Source of the DNA: Onchocerca volvulus
Lineage: Eukaryota; Nematoda; Chromadorea; Rhabditida; Onchocercidae
NCBI GenBank assembly: GCA_000499405.2
Contig: HG738140.1
Location: forward strand, 13,553,460 to 13,617,459
DNA length: 64,000 nucleotides
Direction: 5' to 3'
Made by a program: the position numbers and the translations under genes. This document shows, piece by piece, positions 1 through 12,673 of this stretch. Within the stretch, counting starts at the first letter, position 1; every line of letters starts with the position of its first letter. The notes beneath the pieces are model-generated. The model saw nothing but the letters and a program-made list of their open reading frames with translations, did not search any database and had not been told where the DNA came from.

Positions 1-3000
1 AAAAATATATTTCAGTAAAGCGGGGGATCAGATTTTTCTTATTTTCCGTAATAATGAATGAAATTTGCATTTATATCCATTTATTAAAAATGGTTGATCC
101 CTATACAGCTGGTTTGATAAGAAAATTAAGAAAAATATGCAAAAACAATAGAAAAATAAAAAATGAAGAAACACAACAAAACCACTACTTTTTCTTTCTT
201 TTTTTTTTTAAATTGGAAAAAGAAGAAGGAAAACAATTATTGTTCTTATAATAAAAAACATACGAAAATAAAAACTTTTATAGTTCAAATTAACTAAGAG
301 AAGTGTAATACAGAAAAAAAAATCCTTTGATTTTTTTTTTCATTTTCTCGTTTTGTAATGAAAACTAAAAGCTATATTTATTCATTCATACAGGAAAATT
401 TTCTTCTATGTTATAAATGTATCAACAAATAAGCTCTTACAGCTATCGTTTTCTAAAATGTTTCGAATAATGAAGAAAAAAAAAAAAAGATTTTCATTAG
501 CTTTTCGTCTCGTTCAGTTTTTTTTTTTTTTCGAGATAAAAAAAGAAAATTCCTTTTCATTTTTTTGTTTTTAAAGAACAAATGTGTTTTCAGCAAATTC
601 TTTCTCTTTTTTTTTTACTGTATTAGAAGATTAAATTGAAATTGTTATAAATCATTTTTTGATTTGAAATTGGTTTTTGAAATGATGGTTGGGTAAATGA
701 AGAAGGGAAAATTAGACCTAAAAAGCAATATGGGAAATCAATAAATTTTAAAAATTTTCCAAAACTTTATTTTCTTATCCTTTCATCCATTATTCTTTCA
801 ACAATTGAATAAAAGTTAAAAAAAAAAGCAAATTTTTTTTTTTTTTTAAAATTCATAACGTTAATTTGTTTTTAATCATGCATTCATTATTATTATTATC
901 CTAATCGATACTATAATTAATATTTCCTTTCATAAAAACAAAATTTTAGTGTTTAAAAAGTTTCATTTCTTCTATTTATTTATTTATTTTTTCACTTAGC
1001 AAATAATTTAACATGCAACTATAAATGCTACCGAACACTTATTTGCTATTATTTGCCTCAAATTATTGCTACAAACAGGAAATCTGGCAATTTTTTTCCC
1101 ATCTTCTTCCGATTTTAGCAAATGAAAAATAAAAGTTTTCAAAAAGAAAATTTTTTTCTAAAATGAATGAGTAATTTGAAGTGATAGCATTAGTAATAAT
1201 GATTTTGAAAAATGTGTAGAAATTATTTCTGAAAGAATTTATAATTTCCTATGCCATTTTCGTAATATCTCTTATAATTTTTTTTGAATTACAATTATAA
1301 TAAGCTTTAGATAATTTAATTTTTTATTTTATACTAACACACAGATTTTTATTCATATATAGACTAATCGAGCTAGTCTATATAAAAATGTTCGAATAAG
1401 AATGTTCGTTCACTTATCTGTGACAGGTTAAAAAAAAATTTGAGAGATTTATAGATAGACACATGCCTACTCGAACACAACGTTGTCTCAAAATTTCAGA
1501 TCAAATCAATGAAAAACATGAAAAGTTTGTGTCAAAAGCCCCAACGAACTTTTAAATTTTTATTTATATGTATTATTTTTGTCAACTATTATCTCTAGCA
1601 GAATCAATGACTGGTTGACCTTACCCTGTTTATTGTTGATAGGAGCGTTTTGGCGGGAAACATGTTTAATCCTGTGAATAAGTAAAAAAGAATTAGGTAA
1701 ATCCATATATAAACACGCGCCTATTCGAACGCAACGTTGTTTCAAAATTTCAAATCAATCGGTGAAGAATTTGCAACGTTGTGTCAAAAGTCATAACGAA
1801 CATTTACATTTTTCATTTATATAGATTGGATGTAAGTTTAATTCTTTATTCTATATTTTAATAAATTTGCTTCATGCCTGTATTATTGAAATATCACTTT
1901 GTACGTGATTTAAATATTACTTTATTGACGTAAAATCACGTTTAATTTTTTTAACAGAAAAAAAATTTTTTTTTCTTCTTTTTTGATAGTATATTACATC
2001 GAAGACTGTGATGCTACCAAATTGATATGTGGTTTATCCTTATCCTTACAGGATTGCAATTTGCAAAAAAGTTTCCAGTTTCTTTTTCAGTAAACCATTC
2101 TCCAAAATTTTCATCCCTTTTTTTTCTTTCGATCTTATAAAGTTTAAATTTAAGATTTTTAGATAGTAATGGAAAGTATTCCATATTTATTATTTACATT
2201 GCTATCATTTTAAATTATGCATGTCATGTATATTTTATATACGTCTTCATTTTAAATGTTTTTCTGGATGCTATGATTACTTTTTAATTTTAAAGTTACA
2301 CTACAAATGGTAAGCATATTTATGATTTTACTTTTATATATATTTATCTCAAGCTTTATTTTCTTCGCCTAAGCAAAATTTTATCTTAAGCAATATAATT
2401 TTTAACAAATTTAGCATTAAAACAATCAGCTATCTAACTTCGTTAACCTCTTCATACACAGAATAACTCATTGAAATTTTTTCTTAATATTTTCAAATCA
2501 GATACAAAAATGAATTTGCTGTGTCCTACAATTATGCAACACAATTTGCTTCTTCACGGCAACATATTTATATGTATATGCTGAAATTCAAATATGTATC
2601 ACGAAATATATTATACATGAAATATGATAAATTATGCATAGAAGACAAATAATTTGTCATTAAAATTCAATTTTCTCTCTCTTTCTCTTCCTTTTTCTTT
2701 GTAACAAAAGAAATTTAAACTTTTTATTTTCCATATATAACTATCATTATTCAAAGATATTTTTATAGTATAATGAAAATTAAAAGGAATTAGTATGTAC
2801 AAAATATGGAAAAAAAAATTGTTGGAAAACTGATGAAAAAATTGTTAGAAAATTGTCATAACATAATTTGAATAATTCTTTTATCTATTCATCCATTTGC
2901 AATTTTTTATTTCTTTTTAACGATGATAGTCTGATCGAAACTTTCATTTTCCATAAATTTTTTTTATTTTCAAAGAATGGAGAAAAAACGAAAAATTATA

Positions 3001-3867
3001 TCAATTTGTATTTCATATTATTCGTTTTTCCCTTTTTTTTTTCCGATACTAAAATTTGAGGAACATATATGACTTAATTTTAGAAAATTTCGTAAAATTT
3101 TTGCATTAAATATTATTGTTAGCAATAAGTCAATTTTCGATAATTGATTATGTCGTTCAATTTTAATTCTGCCTTCTTTTCATTTCTTTTTTTCAGTTCC
3201 ATTATCCAAAAATTCTTATTTCATCTTTTTAAGTGATTATTTGGAATTTTTTGGTCAAATTAATAGAAATCAACTTTGAACAATACTGATGATGGCAGTT
3301 GTCATGAACGGATTATTGCTATTGTTATTGGATTTTTTTTTCGGTTTTCAGAAAAAAGTTTCCGAAAGATTTTTGTGATAGTTTGAAATTTTTGATGCAC
3401 TTTCACATACTTTGGAAAATATTGTCATCCTGTATTTTTGCCGCTTTTTTTGAATAATATCCTATTTTGGTAAACATTTGAACAAACTACTGAACATTAA
3501 TTTAATTAATTATGTATTTGATATCTCTTTATTCAGAAATGAGAATAGCTGAATTGTCTATTTTACCTCACAAATATAATTGAAATGAAGTTTTTAAATA
3601 GAATTATATTTATGTAATTTTGCCAAATATATCAATTCGGAATTCGTTTTGCTACAAAACTTTCTCATTTCCTATATTTCTATTAAATAAAGCATTTGTT
3701 GAATTATGATGATAATAATGACGATACTTATTATTAAGGAAAAATTTATGATTGATTCATGAGAGATGCCATTTCGAGATGATCTATCTTAGGAACAAAA
3801 GAGGTCGATCATTTGGAAATGTATGAAAAAAGAAAAAAGAGGGAAAAGGAAAGGAAAGGAATGAAAA
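1..3867. other. AT-rich intergenic DNA, no gene seen
   Basis: No reading frame here looks like a protein: the open stretches are driven by runs of T or A. The only structured part is an inverted-repeat-flanked block of about 460 bases at 1364-1826, listed separately. Upstream regulatory DNA of the Rab11-FIP-like gene may lie here, but no specific site can be supported. Confidence 0.6.
1364..1826. repeat. Inverted-repeat-flanked repeat block, Helitron-related
   Basis: The block starts with TCTATATAAAAATGTTCG and ends with the near reverse complement (CGAACATTTACATTTTTC followed by ATTTATATAGA). Inside are two direct, imperfect copies of a unit of about 120 bases, at about 1450-1572 and 1704-1825. 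Both contain a CGAAC.CAACGTTGT.TCAAAATTTCA core. The same unit occurs at 18370-18515 on the minus strand, near the 3' end of the Helitron remnant at 21205-21385, and in the second Helitron remnant (50584-50735 plus 51300-51376). It is therefore probably a non-autonomous element or terminal fragment of that family. Confidence 0.6.
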
Positions 3868-6800
3868 ATGGAAAAAGATTATCGGAAACTAACATTTGTT
3901 TTGGGAAAAGTAGTAACAGCTGCTGCTGCTAAGTCATCTGTAAGCTGTTTCACTTTCACACTGATTCAATTTCGTTAATTTCCAGATGACATTTTTGTTG
4001 CATTTCTGATTAATTTCCATTAAAAATTTTCATATCCCATTCGTATAATCCTTCTATCATTTTGTTTTTCCCATTAATTAACGCTTATTTTCCTTAAATC
4101 AATTACTGACGTCATTATATTTCTCATCCAAAGTAAACATCATATAAATATTTTCAAAATTTCCTATTTTGTAATAATTCATTTCAGATTTTTTTTTTTT
4201 TTAGTATTCAATTGTTTTCGTTCGAGATGGTAGAAATTTCTCCACAATTATAACGAGGAATTGATAAACGATTTCTTTTTCATTTTTGAATATGTTAAAA
4301 ACCGGTGTCACACGTTGGAATGGCATTAATTTAGATATGAAAACATTTCTCTGTGACCTGAATCAGCAATCATTTCTGATCAACTTTATCTTTTCATTTT
4401 TATTTTTTGCATATTTAATTTGTCATAAATATTTACCAGCATACTTTTACCAAATATACTATCTTTATTATAATGACAATCTTTTTATTTCATTTGATAT
4501 AATTTTTTATTTCTTGATAGAATTACTTTGATCGTTAATTTGAATTTGTAAATTTTAATAAAAATTAGAATTTTTTCTTTGTACTTTTAAAATTTTGAGT
4601 TATAATTTTTAAATGATATTAATGTGCTTCTCTCACAATTAGTGAAAAGAATATCCCTAAAAGTGGTTTTGAAGAAAAAAAAAAATATCATTTCTTCTTC
4701 TTCCTCTCTTCTAGTTTGATACAATCATTTTCCTCCAGATTTGACCTATTTTTCATTTTCATGGCTTCTTTCTTCCTTTCTTTTTCTTTGCATATTTTGT
4801 TTATCCATTTTTTTGGATATTACAAATATTTATCCTACTTTCTACATATTTAAATTTTTTTTTTTTTTTTTTGATGATCAGATTAGTTGTTATGTTTAAA
4901 TGATTGAAATAGATTTTAAAATGATTCGAATTTACTCATTTGAATTTGAATTAAGTTAACAGAAATTTTCTTCAATTATTAAACAAAATTTGAAATATTT
5001 GTTTAAATTTTTTAATAAAAGTTATCGGTCAAAATATCAATGTCATAAAATATAATCGTTATCCATTTTAGTTTGCTTCTTCTATATAGGAAAAAAAAAT
5101 CTAAAAAAAAAACCTTATAATTCAATAAATTTATACTATACTAACAAAATATAGTCAATGAGAAAGATTTCAAGAATGAATCATTTTTTCAATACATTCT
5201 CTATGTTGAAGAGCCTCTTCCTCAAATCATTCCATTTTCCTGTCATTGATTATTGTTAAACTTTTTTTACAGTTATATATTTATTTGATTTGCACTATTA
5301 TTGATTGAATTGTTATGAATAATAATATTATTCCGGGTGAAGCTATGCATGTCAACTTTCCGGAAACAGACAAGTGTTTTAATCTACATTTATCACTAAG
5401 ATTATCATCGATAAGCTAATTTAGAAAATTTTTTTATTTATAATTTTTAATTGTTTCGATTAAAGTTGTCATCGATAAATTAAATAGGAAATTTTATTAT
5501 TTAAAATTTTAATAATTATTTTCTTGATATTATGAAAAAAAAAAAAACAGTAATTTGGTAAAAGATAATTTATGTATGTGATCGAGATGATATTAAACAT
5601 GTACGTAAAAAGATGACGTTAACACTTAGACGTGATCAAGATGACGTTTTAAAGAAAGTAATAAAAAATGAAACCTGATCTGTAGATTTTCACGATATTA
5701 TGCTAGACTAATGTATAACACGGACAGTAATAATACTGAAAATTTAGATAAATTCTACTATTAATTCTAGTTATCATTTTAAAGTCTTAATTTAATAATC
5801 AAGTTTAACAGTTGATAAAAGTTAGCCGTTTAGAAATTACAACTGGAAGATAAATAGAATTAAATAAATCTTACTTTCAACAGAAAATTGAAATAAAGTG
5901 GATTATGCATATTTAATGATTTAATTTTCATTCATTCTCATTTTTATTTCCAGCAATAATCATTTTGTGTTTTATTTCACATTTTTGATGCTAGCAGTGT
6001 ATGCGTGTAATAGTATAATATTGCAATTAAATTTATGACGAATTTACGATAATTATCATACAGGTCGAAAAATTCAGTGGTGCACATTTTGCTATTCAAT
6101 ATTTGGATTACGAAGTTGTACTTATTACTGATCGTTTATTTGATTTCTGATTAAAAGAATCAAGATCAAAAATTATTCATGGCTAATTTCAATAATTTAG
6201 TTGTTACAGGTAACAAATTGTTTATGCAATTACATATTTGATCTGTTTTGCTGAAATGGCAAATATTGATTTTATTCTGAATCATAGGTATCATGAGTTG
6301 CTTCGGAATTTCGACATTTAATTGTATCATTAACATAACCGTATAGTCTTGATAATCGATTAAAAATGATAATAATCATTTCAAATAATCATTTGATATA
6401 ATTACTTGTGCTGCTTTGTTGATTAATGGAAGTTACATTGTGGTACTAGTGTATCTTCCAGTAATCAAAAAATGCTGAACCTGATATGTCCATATATTGG
6501 AATTTTGAAAGTGGCTCGAAATGGGTTCAGTTGATGCAGTTGTCCAGTTATTTTTATCATTTGAAAATTATCAATTAATAGTATTATCTTTTCAACTTTT
6601 CTTTTTTTTTTTGAACTTCCGGAAAGATTCGTTCAATGCTTTAAGAAGTGTTATACAGCCGTTTCCATTTCCACATTACATTAAGAATTTCCAGTAAAAT
6701 TTCGTTAATAATGCAATAGTTTTTAAAAAAATGTGAGTTTTTTTTTGATAAAATTCTCACAAAGAGAAGAAAAAAGAATTGAAAATTTTAAACTTCAAAA

Positions 6801-9800
6801 AATAAAAAAATACTAAAACTGAAAAATGAAGCAGAAGTTTGATTACTTCAATAATTGCGATTACAGTGATGTTATTTGACATAAATGACAACGTACATTA
6901 TGAGATATTACGCATTGTATATTATTTATACGTAAACTTCTATTAAACAACTAATTATACAGACATGATAATTTAGTTATTATTTATATTATAATAAGTA
7001 TGTTGTAGTTATTTCTGCTCGTGGTTTATCGCTTAAAGGGCACAATAAACTGGAAGCATTCGTAAATTTGACAATTAGCGGTAAAGGTAATTGGAAAAGT
7101 AAAGTACAAACAGATGTTATTCGAACAACAGCTGATTGTAAATGGGATCAACGATGTGAATTGTATGTTCATTAATCGATAATTGATTACGTAATAGAAA
7201 TTTTTCGAAAAATTTCAGCATTAATTTTGGCATCGACAATTACATTGCATTCGAAATGTGTTGAATTTTTCGAGAATTCCTAATAGTTTCAAAAATTAAT
7301 GAAACGAATAATTATTTTTTAACATTACGAAATTTTAATATCTAAAATTTTTGTCAATTCTGGTAGGAAAATTTTTATTGAAATAAAATTGTTCGAGAAA
7401 AGTGATAGTAATAACAAAAACAAAAATTTAGATAAATTAATTACAATAAATCGAAATCCTTTCTTTTTTAGTATTTTTTCAATATTATTTTTTGAATAAA
7501 AAAAAGTTTATTTAAAGTACATTAAACGATATGGACTCAGTATTAACAATAAGTGTTAATCATCGTACCGTATTGGGTACAACTGATTGTATTGGTGCGA
7601 TCGAATTACCATTAAATTCATTAATACATAAACGTATGCCAACGTGGTATCGTTTATGTAAGAAAGGGAAATATGACGAGAATGGACAGCAAACGAAATA
7701 TCGCGGTGAAATTTGCTTGAAATTTGAATTCTCGAATAAAGTATGCTCGGCGACGTGCAAAAATTTATCTGCTTCATCATTTTCGATTAGTACCTTGCAT
7801 GGTTCGTTTCTTCTGTAGTTTTATTTTATTATTGTATAATTATTATTTTGTAAATAGTCATCAATCAAATCAAAATTTGAAAAAAAAAATGAAACAAATT
7901 ATAATTTCAAATATTTCATGATAATTGAAAATCGATTAAATGAGAGCGAGAATAATTATCAATCAAATCAAAAAAAAAATATATATATATATATAAAATA
8001 AATTACAATTTCGAACAATTCATTACGCTTGAGAATCGATTAAATGACAAAGAGAATAATTATTGATTAAATTGAAATTAAAAAACATAAAATAAATTAC
8101 GATTTCAAATATTTCGTTACATTTGAGAATCAGTTTAAATGTGGAACTAATTAATATTTTTCAAGAAAAATTTGGGTTAATGTGTTTTATTTTTTCTACT
8201 TTTTTTAAAATTTCATTTTTTTTATTTTTTATATTGTTTTGCACACGCATGCATACATACACAATATTTCCTTTTTACTTACCAAAAAAAAAAATTATCT
8301 TGCAAAGTTTGAAGAAAAAAGTATTCATTAAATAGTAATCGATATTATTTCGAATATTTTGAAACATTAACTTCAAATTTTTATTTCAAAACATGAAAAA
8401 ATTGTATTCGTAATTCATGAATAGTAATTTTAAAATATAATTAAATTTCATTCTAGTTTTGTTAAAATTTAAGAGGATGAGATAATAATATAAACATTGT
8501 TCTCATGAAATAATTGATAGTTAAGATTAATGTGATAATTATAGTATTGATTTGTTTTTGTTTATTTTTCGTATATTATTGTATGATTATATCAAATACA
8601 GTTTGATTTTAGTCATTTTCTGAAAGTTGATTTTATTTTAATTATCAATTTCTTCGTCAATTATTTAAGTTATCATACAATTGAAGGTTAATAATTATCA
8701 TGATAATTTTTAAATAATTTTAATTCTCCTTCAGGTTCCAGTAAACTTGATACACTGAAGCGCAAAATGCGAATTGGAAAAAAGAAAAACGATGACATAC
8801 CGGATAGCACTTCACTAATAAGCCTTCCACAATACGGTCACCATCGTTCATCGTTATATGAGACTTGTCCAACGATCCCGAAATCAGATCAAACTTCAGC
8901 TGTCGATTTTAATCGAGATGGATTAATAATACCACCAGCTGCTGCTCAAGATATTACTGCACCTTATGCAGTGCAATCGTATAACTCAAAAAATATCGGT
9001 GCTCCATCAGGTTTGCCATCTTGATTGATCTAAAATTAGCAAGCATTTAATTTAAATTATGAAATTCGTTTAAATTCAAGAAACAAATATTAAAGTTGAC
9101 TTTTGCCAAAAGTTTTTTGCAATCATTTAAGATTATATTATGGTATTTTTAAACACAAGATTTTCATATGACTCAAATTTTTGATATTTTTAATATTTTA
9201 ATATTTCTAAATATCCTTCCACTTTTTCTTAGTTGTTTAAGTTATTAATAAACTAATTCAGTATGCATTGTTTTATCTCTTCCTTAATTTTTATTTATTT
9301 TTTTATAAAATTAGATAATATTTCAATTTAAATTCATCGCTTGTTTACTTTTCTGCAATTTATTAAGAATCATAATTTTATTTGACAATATTACACTTTT
9401 TTCAAATTTTTCTCCAAGAGAATGAATAAAATAATAAACATTTTTTTATTTATTGTTTATTAAAAGTAAATTAAATATGCAGCCTTCTTCTTGTAGAAAC
9501 TATGTAAAAGCAAAACTTTCCTTATCCTTGAGATGTAAAGAATCGCATGATACGTAATTCTTGCAATTATCTTTATCAGCAAGCGAAAGATGAATCAGAA
9601 AATAAAGCATAAGAATTCGGCGAAAGAAAAAATATACTTTTTTTTATTTTTTTAGTTTCCTTTTAAAAATTCATAATTATGTAAGAAGTATTAAACTAAA
9701 AAAAAAAAAAAAAAACGTATCAAGTAATTTATACATTGTATTTAAGAATATATCATTTGAATGGGCGTTAATTCAAATATTTCAGGAATTGATGGTGTGT

Positions 9801-10561
9801 TATTTGGCTCACGACGTACATCAGTATCATCGAATCGGAATTCTTTCAATTCATCTCCAGTACCAACAATTGGTGGAATCGATGGTTCCGAATCTCCAGC
9901 AATGATTCCACGTCCACGTAGTGCTACTTCATCCGGTTTTGGTTCTGCACGTTCAGCCGTTATTAATGGTTCCGATTTAGTCTCGGTATATTGTATATTA
10001 TATATTAATTAGGAAAAGTTACAATTCACAGATAATTTTGCATTGCTATATGATAAGAAGAGATTTGAAAAATTTAAAAAGTCATGTATTCAACGATATC
10101 CGGTATTCTAATGAAAAAACTTTAGAAAAATTGTTTCATTAACAAACATCTATAAATTTTCAAGAGGCTACTTATATATTTATTGTAAGATTCTCTTCAA
10201 ATCTTTTCTGAATTGGATTATCATCAATTCGCGTTTTAAACTTATCCTCAATTAAATTGCCTATCGAAAAAGTTTGTAGATTTGAATAAATTTGCTAATC
10301 TAGCATCAATATATTATCTATCAAAATCTCGTTATAATCTTGATCATTTCTTCAATCTTTTTTGGTTTTCAGGTCCCACACTGTTACTCACGTGAAGAAT
10401 TAGTAAAGAACATCAATGATTTACGGATTGAATTAGCACATAAAGATGCGAAAATCAATGATTTACAAGATTATATTGGAAAATTACTTGCAAGAATTAT
10501 GGAGAAAAGTCCGGAAATGTTGGAGATTAAACCACCACGTAGTTTCTTCTCAAGATATTAA
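3868..10561 (+). CDS. Rab11 family-interacting protein, class I-like (C2 + Rab11-binding domain)
   Basis: Class I Rab11-FIPs join Rab11 GTPase to recycling-endosome membranes. Exons supported by frame and splice sites are 6999-7162, 7518-7801, 8735-9010, 9786-9985 and 10373-10561. The first two encode a C2 domain: the strand YVVVISARGLSLKG, then a segment running into LTISVNHRTVLG, and a GAIELPL...WYRL stretch. The middle exons are a Ser-rich linker. The last exon encodes the Rab11-binding coiled coil, with the YSREELVKNINDL start and the DLQDYIGKLLARIME core typical of FIP-RBD, and stops at 10559-10561. Phases join without frame error. The first exon is uncertain. I propose 3868-3939 (ATG, 24 codons, phase 0, donor GTAAGC), giving 394 residues with a plausible N-terminus. 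The acceptor of the 6999 exon (ATAATAAG) is weak, so this start may be wrong. Domain identity is firm; gene symbol not assigned. Confidence 0.8.
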
Positions 10562-12673
10562 TAACCCAGTCTTTTTTTTTTCACTTTTTCTTCCTTAGCT
10601 TTCTTAATTTGTTTAAATTATAAATTCAAATTCCAAAAATTATGCTTCATTAATTAATTGGCATGATTTGCTACTATCATAAAGATTCAGCATTACAAAC
10701 TACGGGTATAAAATTTTAGTTATACTTTATTACGGTAATGAGATATAGTAATTTATGGCCATGATATATATCTTCTCATCTAAATTAGTAATTAAATACT
10801 GCTGTAATTGATAAGAATTATATGACATTCACATGAAATTACAGCGTAATATCATAATTCGTAGTATTTTATTTTAATGAAATATTTTGTTTTTAAATAT
10901 ATTAAATAAAATATTTCATCATCACAATAAACCAAACAAAGTTTCCAGTTTTTAATTTTCTATGGCTTTATGTGATGCTGATATTATTGCAACAATATTG
11001 ATAAAATATAGTTTTAGCCTTCTTCCCTTTTGCATGTAAATCTTCCCTACTTCTGAAGAAAAAAAAAAATAGCTCTTTTCTGTTTAACTTTTTAGCTCTT
11101 CGTTAGCTATCAGAATACCTAAAGTGTAAATGATAAGATTCAAATCATGTACTTATTTATTTTGCAAAGTGTTTTTATTTTCAACATGTAAATAAGGTTT
11201 CGAATAATCTCTCCATCAAAAAAAGAGACTAAAAAATTATAAATAATATGAAATTTATCAATTTCTTTACAATAACAGAATGTAAAGAAACCTTTTACCT
11301 TTGTTTAGATTTTTCGAAATCTTTCTACTATTTCATAGATAAATGTGTGAGTATAAAAAATAAGAAAAACGCTCAAAAATAGTTTGGAAATTTTGAAATT
11401 GCTACAACATTAATTGGATTAATGCAAAGAAAGTATTTGGAAAGTGGTAAAAAAAAGTAAAAACTTCCTCGGTTTGATCTTCAACACTTCTGTTCTTGTA
11501 AAAAAAAAGATATGTAGAAAATAACTCTTTTTATCATTTTATGATAAAATGTAAAATACAATTCGTTGAATATATTAGCCATTATTATCATTTTATCTTA
11601 TCATCTGTTGTCAGTGTTTTATTGATTCTTCTGCTTTATATCAAGAATTCCTTTTTCATTCATTTTAATTTATCACTATTCCAAAGATTTTTTTTTTTTT
11701 TTTTTTTTTTTAAATAGTTACTAAATGAATGATAAGTTACTCAAAAATTCGATACTTCAATAAAAGTTTTACAACACTCTCTTCCTACTCCACTATCTGT
11801 TACTTATCCAGCAAAACCATTAAAATCTAACCCCGGGATTTCCTGAATCTTCGAAATTTGAAAAAAGGTTAGAATCCCATTCTCCCATCTTTTATCTTCC
11901 AAAGAACATACCCATGAACGAATTTCAGCCAAAAGGCTACATAAAGAAACACGAAAATAACAGACCGCCAATGGTTCGTTATATTTTGAGCCAAAAAGTA
12001 TTTATTTTTGATTTCAGTTGACTTATGTCTTGTTCAGGATTTAGTGTTATTTTGTGGTGTTCGGTCGATTTATAAGTTTAAATGAAGATTGGGGCTTGCA
12101 AATGTAGCATTTAGTTAATCTGAATGTAGGACGAGAGAAAAAAGTTTTTAGCGATTAGAATATCTGTGGGACATTCTAAAAGCTCATCAAAATAATGAGT
12201 GGATATTCCATGGTTTCGCGAAATTTTTTTTGAGATGACAAAAAGAATAAATATCTCAGGAGCTTCCTTTTGTTAATTCCAACTATTTTCTAGAATATCT
12301 CTTAGATTCTTGGTTCTCCTCGATTATTTCGCAAGTTAAGATGATATCTTTTTTTATTATTTCCAAGACTTCCTGGAGATAACTATCTTCTTTTTTGAAG
12401 TATTCTTAATATTTTAGATAGATATAAAAAGAATATATATATATATATTACAAACATTTTTCCCTGGGATTCTCCATGATCTTCGAGAAGACACACCAAT
12501 AATATATGATATTATAAAGGCTAACAGATTTAATAGCAAATAGGAGCATCATTGAAATGGATTTTTGTCATACCATGCAATTCGGGGTCATATCATTTCG
12601 GCTTATACACTGAATTTCTTCAAAAATTCTTTGAAATATGTATGCAGTTTTGCAGGTTTGTATATTTAAAACC
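10562..12673. other. Intergenic region before nup85
   Basis: AT-rich DNA with no convincing exon on either strand. A short imperfect direct repeat is visible: a GGGATTTCCTGAATCTTCGA-like string at about 11833-11853 and a related one at about 12464-12486. A long poly(T) tract lies at 11690-11710. The 3' UTR of the Rab11-FIP-like gene begins the interval and the nup85 5' region ends it. Confidence 0.5.
12653..12654 (+). promoter_or_regulatory. Probable trans-splice acceptor of nup85
   Basis: A TTTTGCAG acceptor sits 19 bases before the nup85 ATG with no matching upstream donor. This is the arrangement expected for spliced-leader addition in nematodes. It supports the chosen start codon at 12674. 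Confidence 0.55.

Noticed and set aside
4286..4531. 81-codon plus-strand frame
   Set aside because: The first 30 codons look ordinary but the rest is Phe/Tyr/Ile-rich AT sequence; no splice context or family resemblance.
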